This document shows, one piece after another, positions 35,262 through 44,393 of a DNA stretch of 64,000 bases. Under the pieces are notes generated by a model, which did not search any database, had not been told where the DNA came from, and saw only the letters and a list, made by a program, of their open reading frames with translations. The first letter of the stretch is position 1; every line of letters starts with the position of its first letter. Made by a program: the position numbers and the translations under genes. Source of the DNA: Salinarimonas ramus (GTDB taxonomy: Bacteria > Pseudomonadota > Alphaproteobacteria > Rhizobiales > Beijerinckiaceae); the NCBI RefSeq assembly GCF_014645695.1, contig NZ_BMMF01000003.1, forward strand, positions 310,001 through 374,000, written 5' to 3'.

Positions 35262-36376
35262 GGCTCCTCCTCCGGCCGCGCCTGCGCATGCCCCGGCAGC
35301 GCGATGGCGTCGCGGGTCGAGAAGGAGAAGGCGATCTCGGCCCCCGGCGCCGGCGCGCCGCCGAGCGTCGTCGAGGGCAGAGCGGCGAGGAGGCGCGCGC
35401 CGTCGGCGGTGGCGCCGTGGAGGAGGCCGAAGGCGCCCTCGAAATCCAGCCGCTCGGCGCGGGCGGCGAGGACGTTGGGGCCGGCGCCCTCCCCTGCGGT
35501 CGCGCCCTGGCGCGCGAGGGTCAGCGCCTCGGGGCGCACGTAGAGCGTCGCCTCCGCGCCCGCGGCGAGCCCGGCGCCGGCGCGCGCGGTGAAGCGCCCG
35601 TGCGCCGTGTCGAGCGCCGCCTCGCCGTTCTCGATGGCGACGACGCGGCCGGGAACGGCGTTCGTCTCGCCCACGAAGGTCGCGACGAACGGCGTCGCCG
35701 GCTCGTCGTAGAGCGTGCGCGGCGCCGCCACCTGCTGGAGGACGCCCGCGCTCATCACCGCCACGCGGTCGGACATGGCGAGCGCCTCCGACTGGTCGTG
35801 GGTGATGTAGAGGAAGGTGACGCCGGTGCGCTTCTGGATCGTGCGCAGCTCCGCGCGCATGTGCTGGCGCAGCTTGAGATCGAGCGCCGAGAGCGGCTCG
35901 TCGAGGAGCAGCACCTGCGGCTCGACCGCGAGCGCCCGGGCGATGGCGACGCGCTGCTTCTGGCCGCCGGAGAGCTCGGAGATCTTGCGCTCGCCGTAGC
36001 CCGAGAGCGCGATGAGATCGAGGAGTTCCTCCGCGCGCCGCCGGCGCTTTTCCTTCGAGACGCCGCGCGCCTCGAGCCCGAAGGCGATGTTCTCCCACAC
36101 CGGCATCAGGGGGAAGAGCGCGAGCGACTGGAAGATCATCGCGGTGGGGCGCTGGTTGGGGCCGAGCCCCGCCATGTCGCGCTCGCCGATGAGGACGCGG
36201 CCCGCGCTGGGCGCGAGGAAGCCCGCGACCATGCGCAGGATCGTCGTCTTGCCGCAGCCCGACGGGCCGAGGATCGAGAAGAACTCCCCCGGCTCGACCG
36301 TGAAGGAGACGTCGTCGACGGCCCGCGTCTCGCCGAAGGCCATGGTGACGCGCTCGAGCGCGACGGAATGGGACAT
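35258..36376 (-). CDS. ABC transporter ATP-binding protein (PotA-like)
   Basis: A 372-residue nucleotide-binding subunit. The Walker A GPSGCGKTT (about 38-46), signature LSGGQKQRVAIARAL, Walker B VLLLDEPLSALD, and H-loop YITHDQSEALAMSD are complete. The C-terminal TOBE domain (VGETNAVPGRVV ... LYVRPEALTLAR) is the regulatory part found in MalK/PotA proteins. It follows the binding-protein gene after a 180-base gap containing a repeat, so the ratio of binding protein to transporter may be set by that gap. Confidence 0.92.
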   Translation of the reverse strand: MSHSVALERVTMAFGETRAVDDVSFTVEPGEFFSILGPSGCGKTTILRMVAGFLAPSAGRVLIGERDMAGLGPNQRPTAMIFQSLALFPLMPVWENIAFGLEARGVSKEKRRRRAEELLDLIALSGYGERKISELSGGQKQRVAIARALAVEPQVLLLDEPLSALDLKLRQHMRAELRTIQKRTGVTFLYITHDQSEALAMSDRVAVMSAGVLQQVAAPRTLYDEPATPFVATFVGETNAVPGRVVAIENGEAALDTAHGRFTARAGAGLAAGAEATLYVRPEALTLARQGATAGEGAGPNVLAARAERLDFEGAFGLLHGATADGARLLAALPSTTLGGAPAPGAEIAFSFSTRDAIALPGHAQARPEEEP

Positions 36377-36419
36377 CGTTGGTCTCTCGGGCTCTTCACG
36401 CTGCGCGAGCGCGCGGCTG

Positions 36420-36549
36420 CTCGCACGAGCGAGCTGGGGGTGGGGTGCGTCGGGCGCCCCACCCCGGCTTGGGCTTCGCGGTGCACGCCTTTCGGCGTGC
36501 CCCTCACGTCACCGGCTCACGCCGGCGACACCTTCCCCTGCAGGGAAGG
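36420..36549. repeat. Partial copy of the long palindromic intergenic repeat
   Basis: CACCTTCCCCTGCAGGGAAGG at 36529-36549 matches the right end of the repeats at 42.5 and 52.1 kb (one or two changes). The upstream part contains several small hairpins (CACGCC/GGCGTG at 36484-36499, CCGGC/GCCGG at 36512-36525). It lies between the binding-protein and ATPase genes of the importer. Confidence 0.6.
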
Positions 36550-36557
36550 CGATGCGA

Positions 36558-37682
36558 TCACGCCGACAGGAAGCGGTCCTGGTACTCGTTGCGCTTGGCG
36601 ACGAACCAGCTCTCCTGGATCGGCCACCACCACAGCTTGTCGAGCGCGTCACCCGGATAGGCGGCGGCGAAGAAGGCCTTCGCCTCGTCCGAGAGCAGCG
36701 CGTCGGCGCCCACCGCGGTCGAGTTGATCGAGGTGGCGTTCGAGTACATGGCGCCGGCCTCCGGCGTCAGCATCCAGTTGATGAAGGCGTAGGCCTCGTC
36801 GACGTTGGCGGCCTGCGAGGGGATGGAGAGCCCCTCCATCCAGGCGAGTGCGCCTTCCTTCGGGGCGATGTAGCCGATCGGCAGGCCCTCGCGGGCGAGG
36901 CCGGCGGCGGTCGAGTCCCAGGTCTGGCCGATGGCCGCGCCGTTGACGCGGAACGCGCCCTGAGCCTCGTTCTCGTTCGACCAGAACTGGATGATGTTGC
37001 CCTTGCGCGCGATCGCCTCGGCCAGGATGACGTCGTAGACCTCCGTCATCGCCTCCTCGGAGGCGAAGGCCTCGCGCATCGGGCGCGGCAGCCGGCCCTC
37101 GCCCTCGAGCCACAGGCCGATGCCGACGAGGCCGGAATGGCCGCGCACGGTCGCCTTGCCTTCCATCTCCGGCTTCCAGATGTCGCCGTAGGAGGCCGAG
37201 CCGTATTCGAGCGGCGCCTGGTCGCGATCGAAGGAGAGCGCCTCGGTGCCCCAGTCGGACGGGACCTGGTAGCGGTTGCCGCCGACGACGGCGCCCATGT
37301 TCTCCGAGCCGGACACGGCGGAGGCGATGACGCGGTCCCACTCGACCTTGTTCTCGTCGATGGGCTGGACGAGCCCGAACTCGACGTAGTTCGGCACGCG
37401 ATCGACCGTCGGCCAGATCACGTCGAAGCCCGCGCCGTTGGAGGCGCGCATCTGGTTGAGGAGCTCGTCGTTGGTGCCGTAGGGCGTGAAGACCGGCGTG
37501 ATGCCCGTGTCCGCCTGGAACTTGGCGAGCATCTCGTCGGTGACGTAGCCCGCCCAGGCGAAGATGTTGACGGTGGGGGTCTGCGCGAAGGCACGGCGCG
37601 ACACGAAGGGCGCGGCGACGCCCATTGCGGCGGCGCCGGTGAGCAGCGTGCGCCGGGTCAGGCGGGTGGATGCGAAGGTCAT
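36558..37682 (-). CDS. Polyamine-type ABC transporter substrate-binding protein (PotD/PotF-like)
   Basis: A 374-residue periplasmic binding protein. It has a twin-arginine-like signal (TRRTLLTGAAAMGVAAPFVSRRAFAQ), then the PotD/F opening VNIFAWAGYVTDEMLAKFQADTGI. The residues PYGTNDELLNQM, VPSDWGTEALSFDRD and AFINWMLTPEAG are typical of spermidine/putrescine-binding proteins. The exact ligand cannot be fixed. ATG at 37680-37682 has GGGAGGC upstream. It is divergent from the flavoprotein gene, with 242 bases between that should carry both promoters. Confidence 0.9.
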   Translation of the reverse strand: MTFASTRLTRRTLLTGAAAMGVAAPFVSRRAFAQTPTVNIFAWAGYVTDEMLAKFQADTGITPVFTPYGTNDELLNQMRASNGAGFDVIWPTVDRVPNYVEFGLVQPIDENKVEWDRVIASAVSGSENMGAVVGGNRYQVPSDWGTEALSFDRDQAPLEYGSASYGDIWKPEMEGKATVRGHSGLVGIGLWLEGEGRLPRPMREAFASEEAMTEVYDVILAEAIARKGNIIQFWSNENEAQGAFRVNGAAIGQTWDSTAAGLAREGLPIGYIAPKEGALAWMEGLSIPSQAANVDEAYAFINWMLTPEAGAMYSNATSINSTAVGADALLSDEAKAFFAAAYPGDALDKLWWWPIQESWFVAKRNEYQDRFLSA

Positions 37683-37924
37683 GGTGGTTGCCTCCCGAAA
37701 GGGTTTGGACCCGGACGGGTCCCGGAGAGAGGAAACCGGCTAAGCTTCATTTGCAACAGCCCAATGACCGTTTCCACGAAAACGCGTGCACTTTTGCGTC
37801 GCACGGCCCATTCCGGAAGGGCACGCACGAACGTTCTCCCACACCGGCGCGTTGCCGCAGGGCATCGTCGCGGGCGCAGGGCTGCGACGACCTTTCGCTC
37901 TCGTGGACCGGAGACGAGAAGACC

Positions 37925-38860
37925 ATGGCGAACCTCGCCGAGACCATGCTCGACTGCGCCATCGTCGGCGGCGGCATCGGCGGGCTCACGGCCGCGATCT
38001 ACCTCGCGCGCTTCCGCCGGAACGTCGCGATCCTCGACGGCGCGGATTCCCGCGCGCGCTGGATCCCGCGCTCGCGCAATCATCCCGCCTTTCCCGGCGG
38101 CGTCACGGGCGATGAACTCCTGAGCCGGCTACGCGAGCAGCTCGCGGGCTACGGCGCGCAGCCGATCCAGGATCGCGTCGAGACGGTCGTGCGCGAGGAG
38201 GACGGCGCGTTCCGCCTGACGCGCGCCTCCGGCGCAATCACCCGCGCCCGCACGCTCGTCCTCGCCACCGGCGTATCGGACATCGAGCCGCCCATCGCCG
38301 ACGCGTTCGAGGCGGTGAAGGCGGGCCTGGTGCGCCATTGTCCCATCTGCGACGCCTACGAGATGATCGACAAGAGCCTCGCCGTCATCGGCCGCGGCAC
38401 GCATTGCCTGGGCGAGGCGCTGTTCCTGCGCAGCTACACGCCGCACATCGTCGCGCTGACGAACGGCGTGAAGCTGGCCTGCGGCGCGGACGGGCACGCG
38501 CGCATGGAAGCGGCAGGCATCCGCCTCGTCGAGACGCCCGTCTCGGACATACGCCGGGACGTCGACGAGAGCGGCGTCGTGCTCACGCTCGAGGACGGCG
38601 AGAGGATCCGCGTCGACGCGCTCTATTCCGCCATGGGCATGCGCCCGCATTCGGAGCTCGCCCGCGATCTCGGCATCCCGCTCGCAGACGACGGGCGCAT
38701 CCCCGCCGATCCGCATCAGCGCACGGCGGCGGACGGCGTGTGGGCCGTGGGCGACGTCGTCACCGGCTTGAACCAGCTCGGCGTCGCCATGGCCCAGGGC
38801 GAGATCGCCGCCACCGACGTGCACAACAGGCTGCGGCGCGCGGAAGGTCGCGCCTCCTGA
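37925..38860 (+). CDS. Thioredoxin-reductase-like NAD(P)/FAD oxidoreductase
   Basis: A 311-residue flavoprotein of the thioredoxin reductase fold. It has an FAD motif (CAIVGGGIGGLTAAIYLARF), a redox pair in RHCPICDAYE (CPIC in place of the usual CATC), and a C-terminal FAD motif GVWAVGDVVTGLNQLGVAMAQGEIAATDVHN. The NADPH-binding motif reads VIGRGTHCLGEALFL, where the usual second glycine-rich GGGDSA is altered. It may therefore not be the housekeeping TrxB but a paralogue acting on another thiol or small molecule. ATG at 37925 is the first start before the FAD strand. Confidence 0.82.
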   Translation: MANLAETMLDCAIVGGGIGGLTAAIYLARFRRNVAILDGADSRARWIPRSRNHPAFPGGVTGDELLSRLREQLAGYGAQPIQDRVETVVREEDGAFRLTRASGAITRARTLVLATGVSDIEPPIADAFEAVKAGLVRHCPICDAYEMIDKSLAVIGRGTHCLGEALFLRSYTPHIVALTNGVKLACGADGHARMEAAGIRLVETPVSDIRRDVDESGVVLTLEDGERIRVDALYSAMGMRPHSELARDLGIPLADDGRIPADPHQRTAADGVWAVGDVVTGLNQLGVAMAQGEIAATDVHNRLRRAEGRAS

Positions 38861-38948
38861 CGCGCGGCCGCGCTTGCGCCCACGCGCGATCTCGTCGAAA
38901 CAGGGCCCGCGGCCAAGAGGCTGCCAAGAGGCGGCGAAGGAGGAATGC

Positions 38949-39371
38949 ATGGCAGCGACGACGCACGAGACGACGCCCGACCGGCGCGTCTCCTGGCCGC
39001 TCGGCATTCGCCGCGGCCTCGCCTGCCGCTGCCCGGCCTGCGGCGAGGGTCGCGCCTTCCGCGGATTTCTCAAGGTGGCGGACGCGTGCGAGGCCTGCGG
39101 CCAGGAGCTGCATCACCACCGCGCCGACGACCTGCCGCCCTACGTCACGATCTTCATCGTCGGCCACATCGTCGGCTACGGCATCCTGCTGACCGAGACC
39201 AATCTCGACTGGCCGCTCTGGCTCACGCTCTCGATCTGGCCGGCCTTGACGCTGGCGATGACGCTCGCCTTGATGCAGCCGGTGAAGGGGGCCGTCGTCG
39301 GCCTGCAATATGCGCTCGGCATGCACGGCTTCGGCGCCGGCGAGACCAGCGACGCGCAAAGGACGGGCTGA
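38949..39371 (+). CDS. DUF983 family membrane protein
   Basis: A 140-residue protein with two zinc-finger-like CxxC pairs (CRCPACGEG and CEACGQELHHH) and two membrane helices (about 66-80 and 90-112), the standard DUF983 layout of alphaproteobacteria. Function is not established. ATG at 38949 is preceded by AAGGAGGAA. The next gene, NUDIX, starts one base after its stop, and an MFS transporter overlaps that, so the three form a tight operon. Confidence 0.88.
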   Translation: MAATTHETTPDRRVSWPLGIRRGLACRCPACGEGRAFRGFLKVADACEACGQELHHHRADDLPPYVTIFIVGHIVGYGILLTETNLDWPLWLTLSIWPALTLAMTLALMQPVKGAVVGLQYALGMHGFGAGETSDAQRTG

Positions 39372-39372
39372 G

Positions 39373-40119
39373 GTGGACGAGACCGGGGCGGCGCTCGCGG
39401 AGCGCCTGACGAAGACCGAGCGCGAGCAGAAATGGGCGAACCAGCGCCCGCGCGACGCCGCGACGCTGATCGTGATCGACCGCTCGGGCGCGGTGCCGCG
39501 CCTGCTCATGGGCAAGCGCCACCACGGCCACAAGTTCATGCCGGGCAAGTACGTCTTCCCCGGCGGGCGCATCGAGCCCGGCGACCGGCGCATGGTCGCC
39601 GCCGGCATGCTCGACGACCGCGCCGACGCCGCCCTGTCCGCGCGCGTGACGCGTCCCTCCTCCGCCAAGAACCGCGCGCTGGCGCTCGCCGCGATCCGCG
39701 AGACCTGGGAGGAGACCGGGATGATGCTCGGCTCCAAGGATTACGGCGCGCCCGACATCGAGATCGACGGGCCGTGGGCCGATTTCGTGCGTGAGGGCGT
39801 CTATCCCGAGCTCGACGTGCTGCAGTTCATCGCCCGCGCCATCACGCCCCCGCGACGCCCCAAGCGCTTCGACACGCGCTTCTTCGCCGTCGATCGCGAG
39901 GCGATCTGCCACGAGGTGGAGGGGATCGTCGGCGAGGCGTCGGAGCTCGTGGAGCTGCGCTGGGTGTCGCTCGAGGAGGCGCGCAGCCTCGACCTGCCGA
40001 CGATCACGACGGTGGTGCTCGACGAGCTCGCGGCGCGGGTCGCGGCCGGCTTCTCGCCGATGCTGCCCGTGCCCTACTACCACATGGTCCGCGGCGCCTT
40101 CGTTCGCGAGGAGGTATGA
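39373..40119 (+). CDS. NUDIX hydrolase
   Basis: A 248-residue pyrophosphohydrolase of nucleoside-diphosphate-linked substrates. The Nudix box is split: GGRIEPGD (about 71-78) and the metal-binding helix AAIRETWEETGMML (about 115-128) are separated by about 36 extra residues, as in longer NUDT19-like or CoA-type Nudix proteins. The start is GTG at 39373, which directly follows the DUF983 stop; no ATG exists before the conserved NQRPRDAATLIVID. Its end overlaps the MFS start by ATGA. Substrate unknown. Confidence 0.85.
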   Translation: MDETGAALAERLTKTEREQKWANQRPRDAATLIVIDRSGAVPRLLMGKRHHGHKFMPGKYVFPGGRIEPGDRRMVAAGMLDDRADAALSARVTRPSSAKNRALALAAIRETWEETGMMLGSKDYGAPDIEIDGPWADFVREGVYPELDVLQFIARAITPPRRPKRFDTRFFAVDREAICHEVEGIVGEASELVELRWVSLEEARSLDLPTITTVVLDELAARVAAGFSPMLPVPYYHMVRGAFVREEV

Positions 40120-41303
40120 GCGACACCGCGCTCCCCGAGAAGGACCGGCCCGGTACGGGCCTGGATCGGCAGCAGGTGGCCTCGATCGCCGCCGCCATCG
40201 GCTGCATCAGCGCCGTCGGCGTCGGGTTGTCGCTGTCGATCCCGCTGCTCTCGCTCGAGATGGAGCGGATGGGCGTGTCGGGGATCGGCATCGGCGCGAA
40301 CACCGCGATCGCCGGGCTCGCGGCGGTCCTGTTCGTGCCGTTCGCCCCGCGGCTCGCCGCGCGCTTCGGCGTCTCGACCCTGCTCTGGGGCGCGGTCCTC
40401 GTCGCGGCCGTGACGATGCTCTCCTTCAAGCTGTTCTTCTCCTTCGCCGCCTGGTTCCCGCTGCGCTTCGTCTTCTCCGCGGCGGTGGGCTGCCTGTTCG
40501 TGCTCTCGGAATACTGGATCAACGCGGTGGCGCCGCCCGGCCGGCGCGGGCTCGTCATGGGCATCTACGCCACCGTGCTGGCGCTCGGCTTCGCGGCCGG
40601 CCCCGCCGTCCTGGCCGTCGTGGGCACGAGCGGCTGGGCGCCCTACGTCGCCGGCGCGGTGCTCATCTGCGTCGCGGCACTGCCGCTGCTCCTTGCCCGC
40701 GGCCTCTCGCCTGCGATCGGCCATGGGCCGGCGCGATCCGTCGTCTCGATGATCCTCGTCGCGCCCGTCGCCACGCTCGCCGCCCTCGTCTTCGGCGCGG
40801 TGGAGACCGGCGGCTTCGCGATCCTGCCCGTCTACGGCGTGGCGCTGGGCATGAGCGCGGAAGGCGCGGCCTTCCTCGTCAGCCTCGTCGCGCTCGGCAA
40901 CGTGGCGCTCCAGATCCCCATCGGCCTCCTCTCGGACCGGATGGACCGGCGCCTCGTGCTCCTCGCCGCCGCGCTCGTGGGCGTCGCAGGCTCGCTCGCG
41001 ATGCCCGTGCTTGCGGGATCGCCCATCCTGTTCGGCGCGCTGCTCTTCGTCTGGGGCGGCGTCGTCGGCGCGCTCTACACGGTGGGGCTCGCGCATCTGG
41101 GCGCGCGCTTCTCGGGGCCGGACCTCGCCTCGGCGAACGCGGCCTTCGTCATTCTCTACAATGTCGGCATGATGGTCGGCCCGCCCGTCATCGGCGGCGG
41201 GCTAGACCTCCTGCGCCCGCACGGCTTCGCCTATGCGACGGCGCTCCTCTTCGCGGCCTATCTCGGCGTCGTCGTCTCGCGCATGGCCGCGTCGCGCCGC
41301 TGA
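40116..41303 (+). CDS. MFS transporter
   Basis: A 395-residue membrane protein with about 12 helices of the major facilitator superfamily (YcaD/UMF-like group by appearance). The conserved cytoplasmic loop motif between helices 8 and 9 appears as LLSDRMDRRLVL, and EYWINAVAPPGRRGLVMGIYATVLALGFAAGPAVL is typical of this group. It probably exports a small molecule. It overlaps the NUDIX gene by four bases and ends back to back with the aldolase gene at 41304, with no spacing. Confidence 0.87.
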   Translation: MSDTALPEKDRPGTGLDRQQVASIAAAIGCISAVGVGLSLSIPLLSLEMERMGVSGIGIGANTAIAGLAAVLFVPFAPRLAARFGVSTLLWGAVLVAAVTMLSFKLFFSFAAWFPLRFVFSAAVGCLFVLSEYWINAVAPPGRRGLVMGIYATVLALGFAAGPAVLAVVGTSGWAPYVAGAVLICVAALPLLLARGLSPAIGHGPARSVVSMILVAPVATLAALVFGAVETGGFAILPVYGVALGMSAEGAAFLVSLVALGNVALQIPIGLLSDRMDRRLVLLAAALVGVAGSLAMPVLAGSPILFGALLFVWGGVVGALYTVGLAHLGARFSGPDLASANAAFVILYNVGMMVGPPVIGGGLDLLRPHGFAYATALLFAAYLGVVVSRMAASRR

Positions 41304-42383
41304 TCAGGCGAGGCGCCCCCGCGCCGCGACGGGGATCTCGCCGACGATCTCCTCGCCGCGCACCGCCACGTAGCAGTCGTGCATGTTGACGGTGACGCAG
41401 ACGTGGTTCGGCACGACGCGCACCACCTCGCCCACCGCCGGCTTCTCGGGCGAGGACGAGAGATCGAGGAAGCCGTGCTCCTCCGCGAAGCGGGCGATGC
41501 GCGCCTGCGGGTACTCGCGGATGAGCCCGAACCCGTCGAGCCCGCCGCCGGTGTCGCTCGTGAGCGTCTTCGAGCCGGAATCGAGGATGCCGCGATCGGG
41601 AGCGGCCCGGCTCACCACCGTGGCCACCACGTGGAGCGCGCAATCCTCCAGGGCGGCCGCGCCGCAGGCCATCATCATCCGGTCGTTGAAGATCGAGGTG
41701 CCGGAGCGGTGCTCCGTCGCGCCACGGATGCGGCCGAGATTGCGCAGGTTCGGCGTGCCGCCGGTCGACACGATGCGCGGGACGAGGCCGTAGGCCCGAA
41801 GGCCGGCCAGGATCTCGTCGAGGAAGGCCTGCGTCTGCGCGATCCGGTCCTCCGGTGCGTAGAGCAGGAGCCCCTCGAAGGAGAGGCCCTCGCGCCCGGC
41901 GATGTCGCGGGCGAGCGCCACCGCCTCCTCGGGCGTCGTCACGCCGGCGCGCTCCCGTCCGGTGTCGCACTCCACCAGCACGCCGAGCGGACGCCCGGCG
42001 ATCGCCCCGGCCTCCGGCAGGCCGGCGACGACGGTGGCGTTGTCGGCGCACACGCTCACCCGCGTCCCGGCGAGAAGCCGGCCGAGCCGCCCGACCTTGT
42101 CGGTGCCGAGGATGTTGTAGCTGATCAGAATGTCGTCGATGCCCGCCTGCGCCATCACCTCCGCCTCGCCGAGCTTCTGGCAGGTGATGCCCTTCGCCCC
42201 CGCATCGACCTGAATGCGCGCGAGGACGGGGCTCTTGTGCGTCTTGACGTGCGGGCGGTTGGCGACCCCGACGCCGTCGCACGCCGCCTGCAGGCGCGCG
42301 ACGTTGCGCTCCACCACGTCGAGATCGACGACGAGGGCGGGCGATCCGAACTCCCGCGCGACGCGGGCGGCGAGGCTGGTCAT
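41304..42383 (-). CDS. D-threonine aldolase-like PLP enzyme (alanine-racemase fold)
   Basis: A 359-residue enzyme with the fold-type III barrel. The PLP lysine is Lys47 in RPHVKTHKSP, the motif shared by D-threonine aldolases and D-serine dehydratases. The C-terminal metal site is VVPNHVCVTVNMHD, where His and Cys bind a divalent ion. Likely reaction: retro-aldol cleavage of D-threonine or D-3-hydroxy amino acids, or dehydration of D-serine. These cannot be separated by eye. ATG at 42381-42383 has GGAGAG upstream. It is downstream of the BCCT gene on the same strand but separated by a 309-base repeat-bearing gap. Confidence 0.85.
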   Translation of the reverse strand: MTSLAARVAREFGSPALVVDLDVVERNVARLQAACDGVGVANRPHVKTHKSPVLARIQVDAGAKGITCQKLGEAEVMAQAGIDDILISYNILGTDKVGRLGRLLAGTRVSVCADNATVVAGLPEAGAIAGRPLGVLVECDTGRERAGVTTPEEAVALARDIAGREGLSFEGLLLYAPEDRIAQTQAFLDEILAGLRAYGLVPRIVSTGGTPNLRNLGRIRGATEHRSGTSIFNDRMMMACGAAALEDCALHVVATVVSRAAPDRGILDSGSKTLTSDTGGGLDGFGLIREYPQARIARFAEEHGFLDLSSSPEKPAVGEVVRVVPNHVCVTVNMHDCYVAVRGEEIVGEIPVAARGRLA

Positions 42384-42692
42384 GGGGCTCTCCTGCGAGG
42401 GGAGCTCCTTCGTAGCACACGGGCGGAGATCTCACCCGCGCTGCCCCGAATGGCCATTTCGCACGAGAGCCGGAGCGCGAGCCCCCTCTCCTTCCCTGTA
42501 GGGGAAGGTGGCGCGCCGCGGAGCGGCGTGACGGATGGGGCACGCCGCAAAGCGTGTTCGGCGCAGCCGAAAACGGGCAAGGGCGGATGGAGCGGGCGGT
42601 GGTTTTCGGCTTCGCCGAACGCGTGCCGCGCCCCATCCGTCTCGGCTTCGCCGAGCCACCTTCCCCTACAGGGAAGGAAGGGTGACGCTCCC
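42384..42692. repeat. 309-base gap holding a long palindromic repeat (copy A, 42490-42677)
   Basis: The terminal arms, 42490-42512 and 42655-42677, are perfect 23-bp inverted repeats beginning CCTTCCCTGTAGGGGAAGG. Each arm is itself nearly palindromic. Inside are inverted GACGGATGGGGC and GCCCCATCCGTC blocks and smaller hairpins such as TTCGGC/GCCGAA. A second copy lies at 52.04-52.24 kb and a partial one at 36.4-36.55 kb. There is no coding frame inside that could be a transposase, so it looks like a non-autonomous (MITE- or REP-like) element. Confidence 0.8.
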
Positions 42693-44348
42693 TCAGCGCG
42701 GCTCGCTCATCAGGCCCTTCACGATCGCGAAGCAGCCGATGAGCAGCACGATCGTGAACGGCAAGCCCGTCGAGACCGCCATGGCCTGCAGCGCCGCGAG
42801 CCCGCCGCCGAGCAGCAGCGCGATGGCGATGAGGCCCTCGAAGATCGCCCAGAACACGCGCTGGGACACCGGCGCGTTGACCTTGCCGCCGGCCGTGATC
42901 GTGTCGATGACGAGCGAGCCGGAATCCGAGGACGTCACGAAGAACACGATCACCAGCACGATGCCGACGAAGGACGTGATGGCGGTGAGCGGCAGGCCCT
43001 GGAGCATCTCGAAGAGCTTGAGCTCGAGGGGCGCGTCCTGCACCGCGGTGACGCCTTGCGTCACGATCTGCTCGATGGCCGCCGTGCCGAAGGCCGTCAT
43101 CCACAGGACGGAGACGAGGGAGGGGATGATCAGCACGCAGGTGATGAACTCGCGCACCGTGCGCCCCCGCGAGACGCGGGCGATGAACATGCCCACGAAC
43201 GGTGACCAGGAGATCCACCAGGCCCAGTAGAACGCCGTCCAGCCTTGGCTGAAGTTCGCGTCCTCGCGCCCGATCGGGTTCGACAGCGCGGGGAGGTATT
43301 CCACATAGGCCCACAGGTTCTGGAAGAAGCCCGTGGCGATGAGCACGGTCGGGCCCACCAGGATGACGAAGCCGAGCAGCAGCGCGGCGAGCGCCATGTT
43401 GATCTCGGAGAGCCGCTTCACGCCCGCGTCGAGACCCGCGACGACCGAGAGCAGCGCGACACCGGTGATCGCGAGGATCAGCACGACCTTCGAGCCGTCG
43501 TTGTCCGGCAGGCCGAACAGGAAGGACAGGCCGGCATTGGCCTGCTCCGCGCCGAAGCCGAGCGAGGTCGCGAGCCCGAAGAGCGTCGCGAACACGGCCA
43601 GCACGTCGATGACGTGCCCGGTCCAGCCCCAGACCCGCTCGCCGAAGATCGGGTAGAACATCGAGCGGATCGTGAGCGGCAGGCCCTTGTTGTAGGAGAA
43701 CAGGGCGAGCGCCAGCGCCACGATGGCGTAGATCGCCCAGGGGTGGAGCGCCCAGTGGAAGATCGTCGCCGCCATGCCGAGCCGGATCGCCTCGGCCTGG
43801 TCGCCCGCGGCGGCGCCGAGCGGCGCCCAGTCCGTGCGCACGCCGTTCTCGACGCTCACACCGCCGATGGCGGTGGAATAGTGCGAGATCGGCTCCGACA
43901 CGCCGTAGAACATGAGCCCGATGCCCATGCCGGCGGCGAAGAGCATGGCGAACCAGCCGGCATAGGAATAATCCGGCGTCGCCTCCTTGCCGCCGAGCCG
44001 CACCTTGCCGAGCGGGCTCACGACGAGAACGAGGCACAGGATCACGAACACGTTCGCCGCGCCGATGAAGAACCAGTCGAGCGTGCCGGTGAGGAAGTCC
44101 CGCAGCCCGTTGAACAGGGGCTCGACGCTGTTCTGGAAGGCGAGCGTGAGGATCACGAAGGCGACGATCGTCAGCCCCGAGATCAGGAAGACCGGGTTGT
44201 GGATGTCGAGCCCGAAGGGCCCGACCTTGAGCTCGATGTTGTCCTGGCCGATCTCGTACTCGGTCTGGATCAGCGCCGTCGCGCCCTCGGGCGCGGGAAT
44301 GGCGTCGATGCCGGACGGATCCGGCGCGCGCGTCGCGTCGTCGTTCAT
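42693..44348 (-). CDS. BCCT-family betaine/choline/carnitine transporter
   Basis: A 551-residue carrier with 12 membrane helices that takes up quaternary amines, often for osmotic protection. The family signature is intact: WAWWISWSPFVGMFIARVSRGRTVREF. The helix-4 region carries AAGMGIGLMFYGVSEPISHY, and WALHPWAIYAIVALALALFSYNKGLPLTIRS follows. ATG at 44346-44348 follows AAGGGGGA. A universal stress protein gene lies 46 bases upstream on the same strand, an arrangement seen with stress-linked transporters. Which substrate it carries is not clear from sequence. Confidence 0.92.
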   Translation of the reverse strand: MNDDATRAPDPSGIDAIPAPEGATALIQTEYEIGQDNIELKVGPFGLDIHNPVFLISGLTIVAFVILTLAFQNSVEPLFNGLRDFLTGTLDWFFIGAANVFVILCLVLVVSPLGKVRLGGKEATPDYSYAGWFAMLFAAGMGIGLMFYGVSEPISHYSTAIGGVSVENGVRTDWAPLGAAAGDQAEAIRLGMAATIFHWALHPWAIYAIVALALALFSYNKGLPLTIRSMFYPIFGERVWGWTGHVIDVLAVFATLFGLATSLGFGAEQANAGLSFLFGLPDNDGSKVVLILAITGVALLSVVAGLDAGVKRLSEINMALAALLLGFVILVGPTVLIATGFFQNLWAYVEYLPALSNPIGREDANFSQGWTAFYWAWWISWSPFVGMFIARVSRGRTVREFITCVLIIPSLVSVLWMTAFGTAAIEQIVTQGVTAVQDAPLELKLFEMLQGLPLTAITSFVGIVLVIVFFVTSSDSGSLVIDTITAGGKVNAPVSQRVFWAIFEGLIAIALLLGGGLAALQAMAVSTGLPFTIVLLIGCFAIVKGLMSEPR

Positions 44349-44393
44349 CGTCGTCCCCCTTGGTCGATCTTCGATTGGCGCGGTCTCGCGCGC

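Noticed and set aside
42490-42677. Repeat considered as a CRISPR or tRNA-like structure
   Set aside because: Inverted, not regularly spaced direct repeats; no cloverleaf or CCA end.
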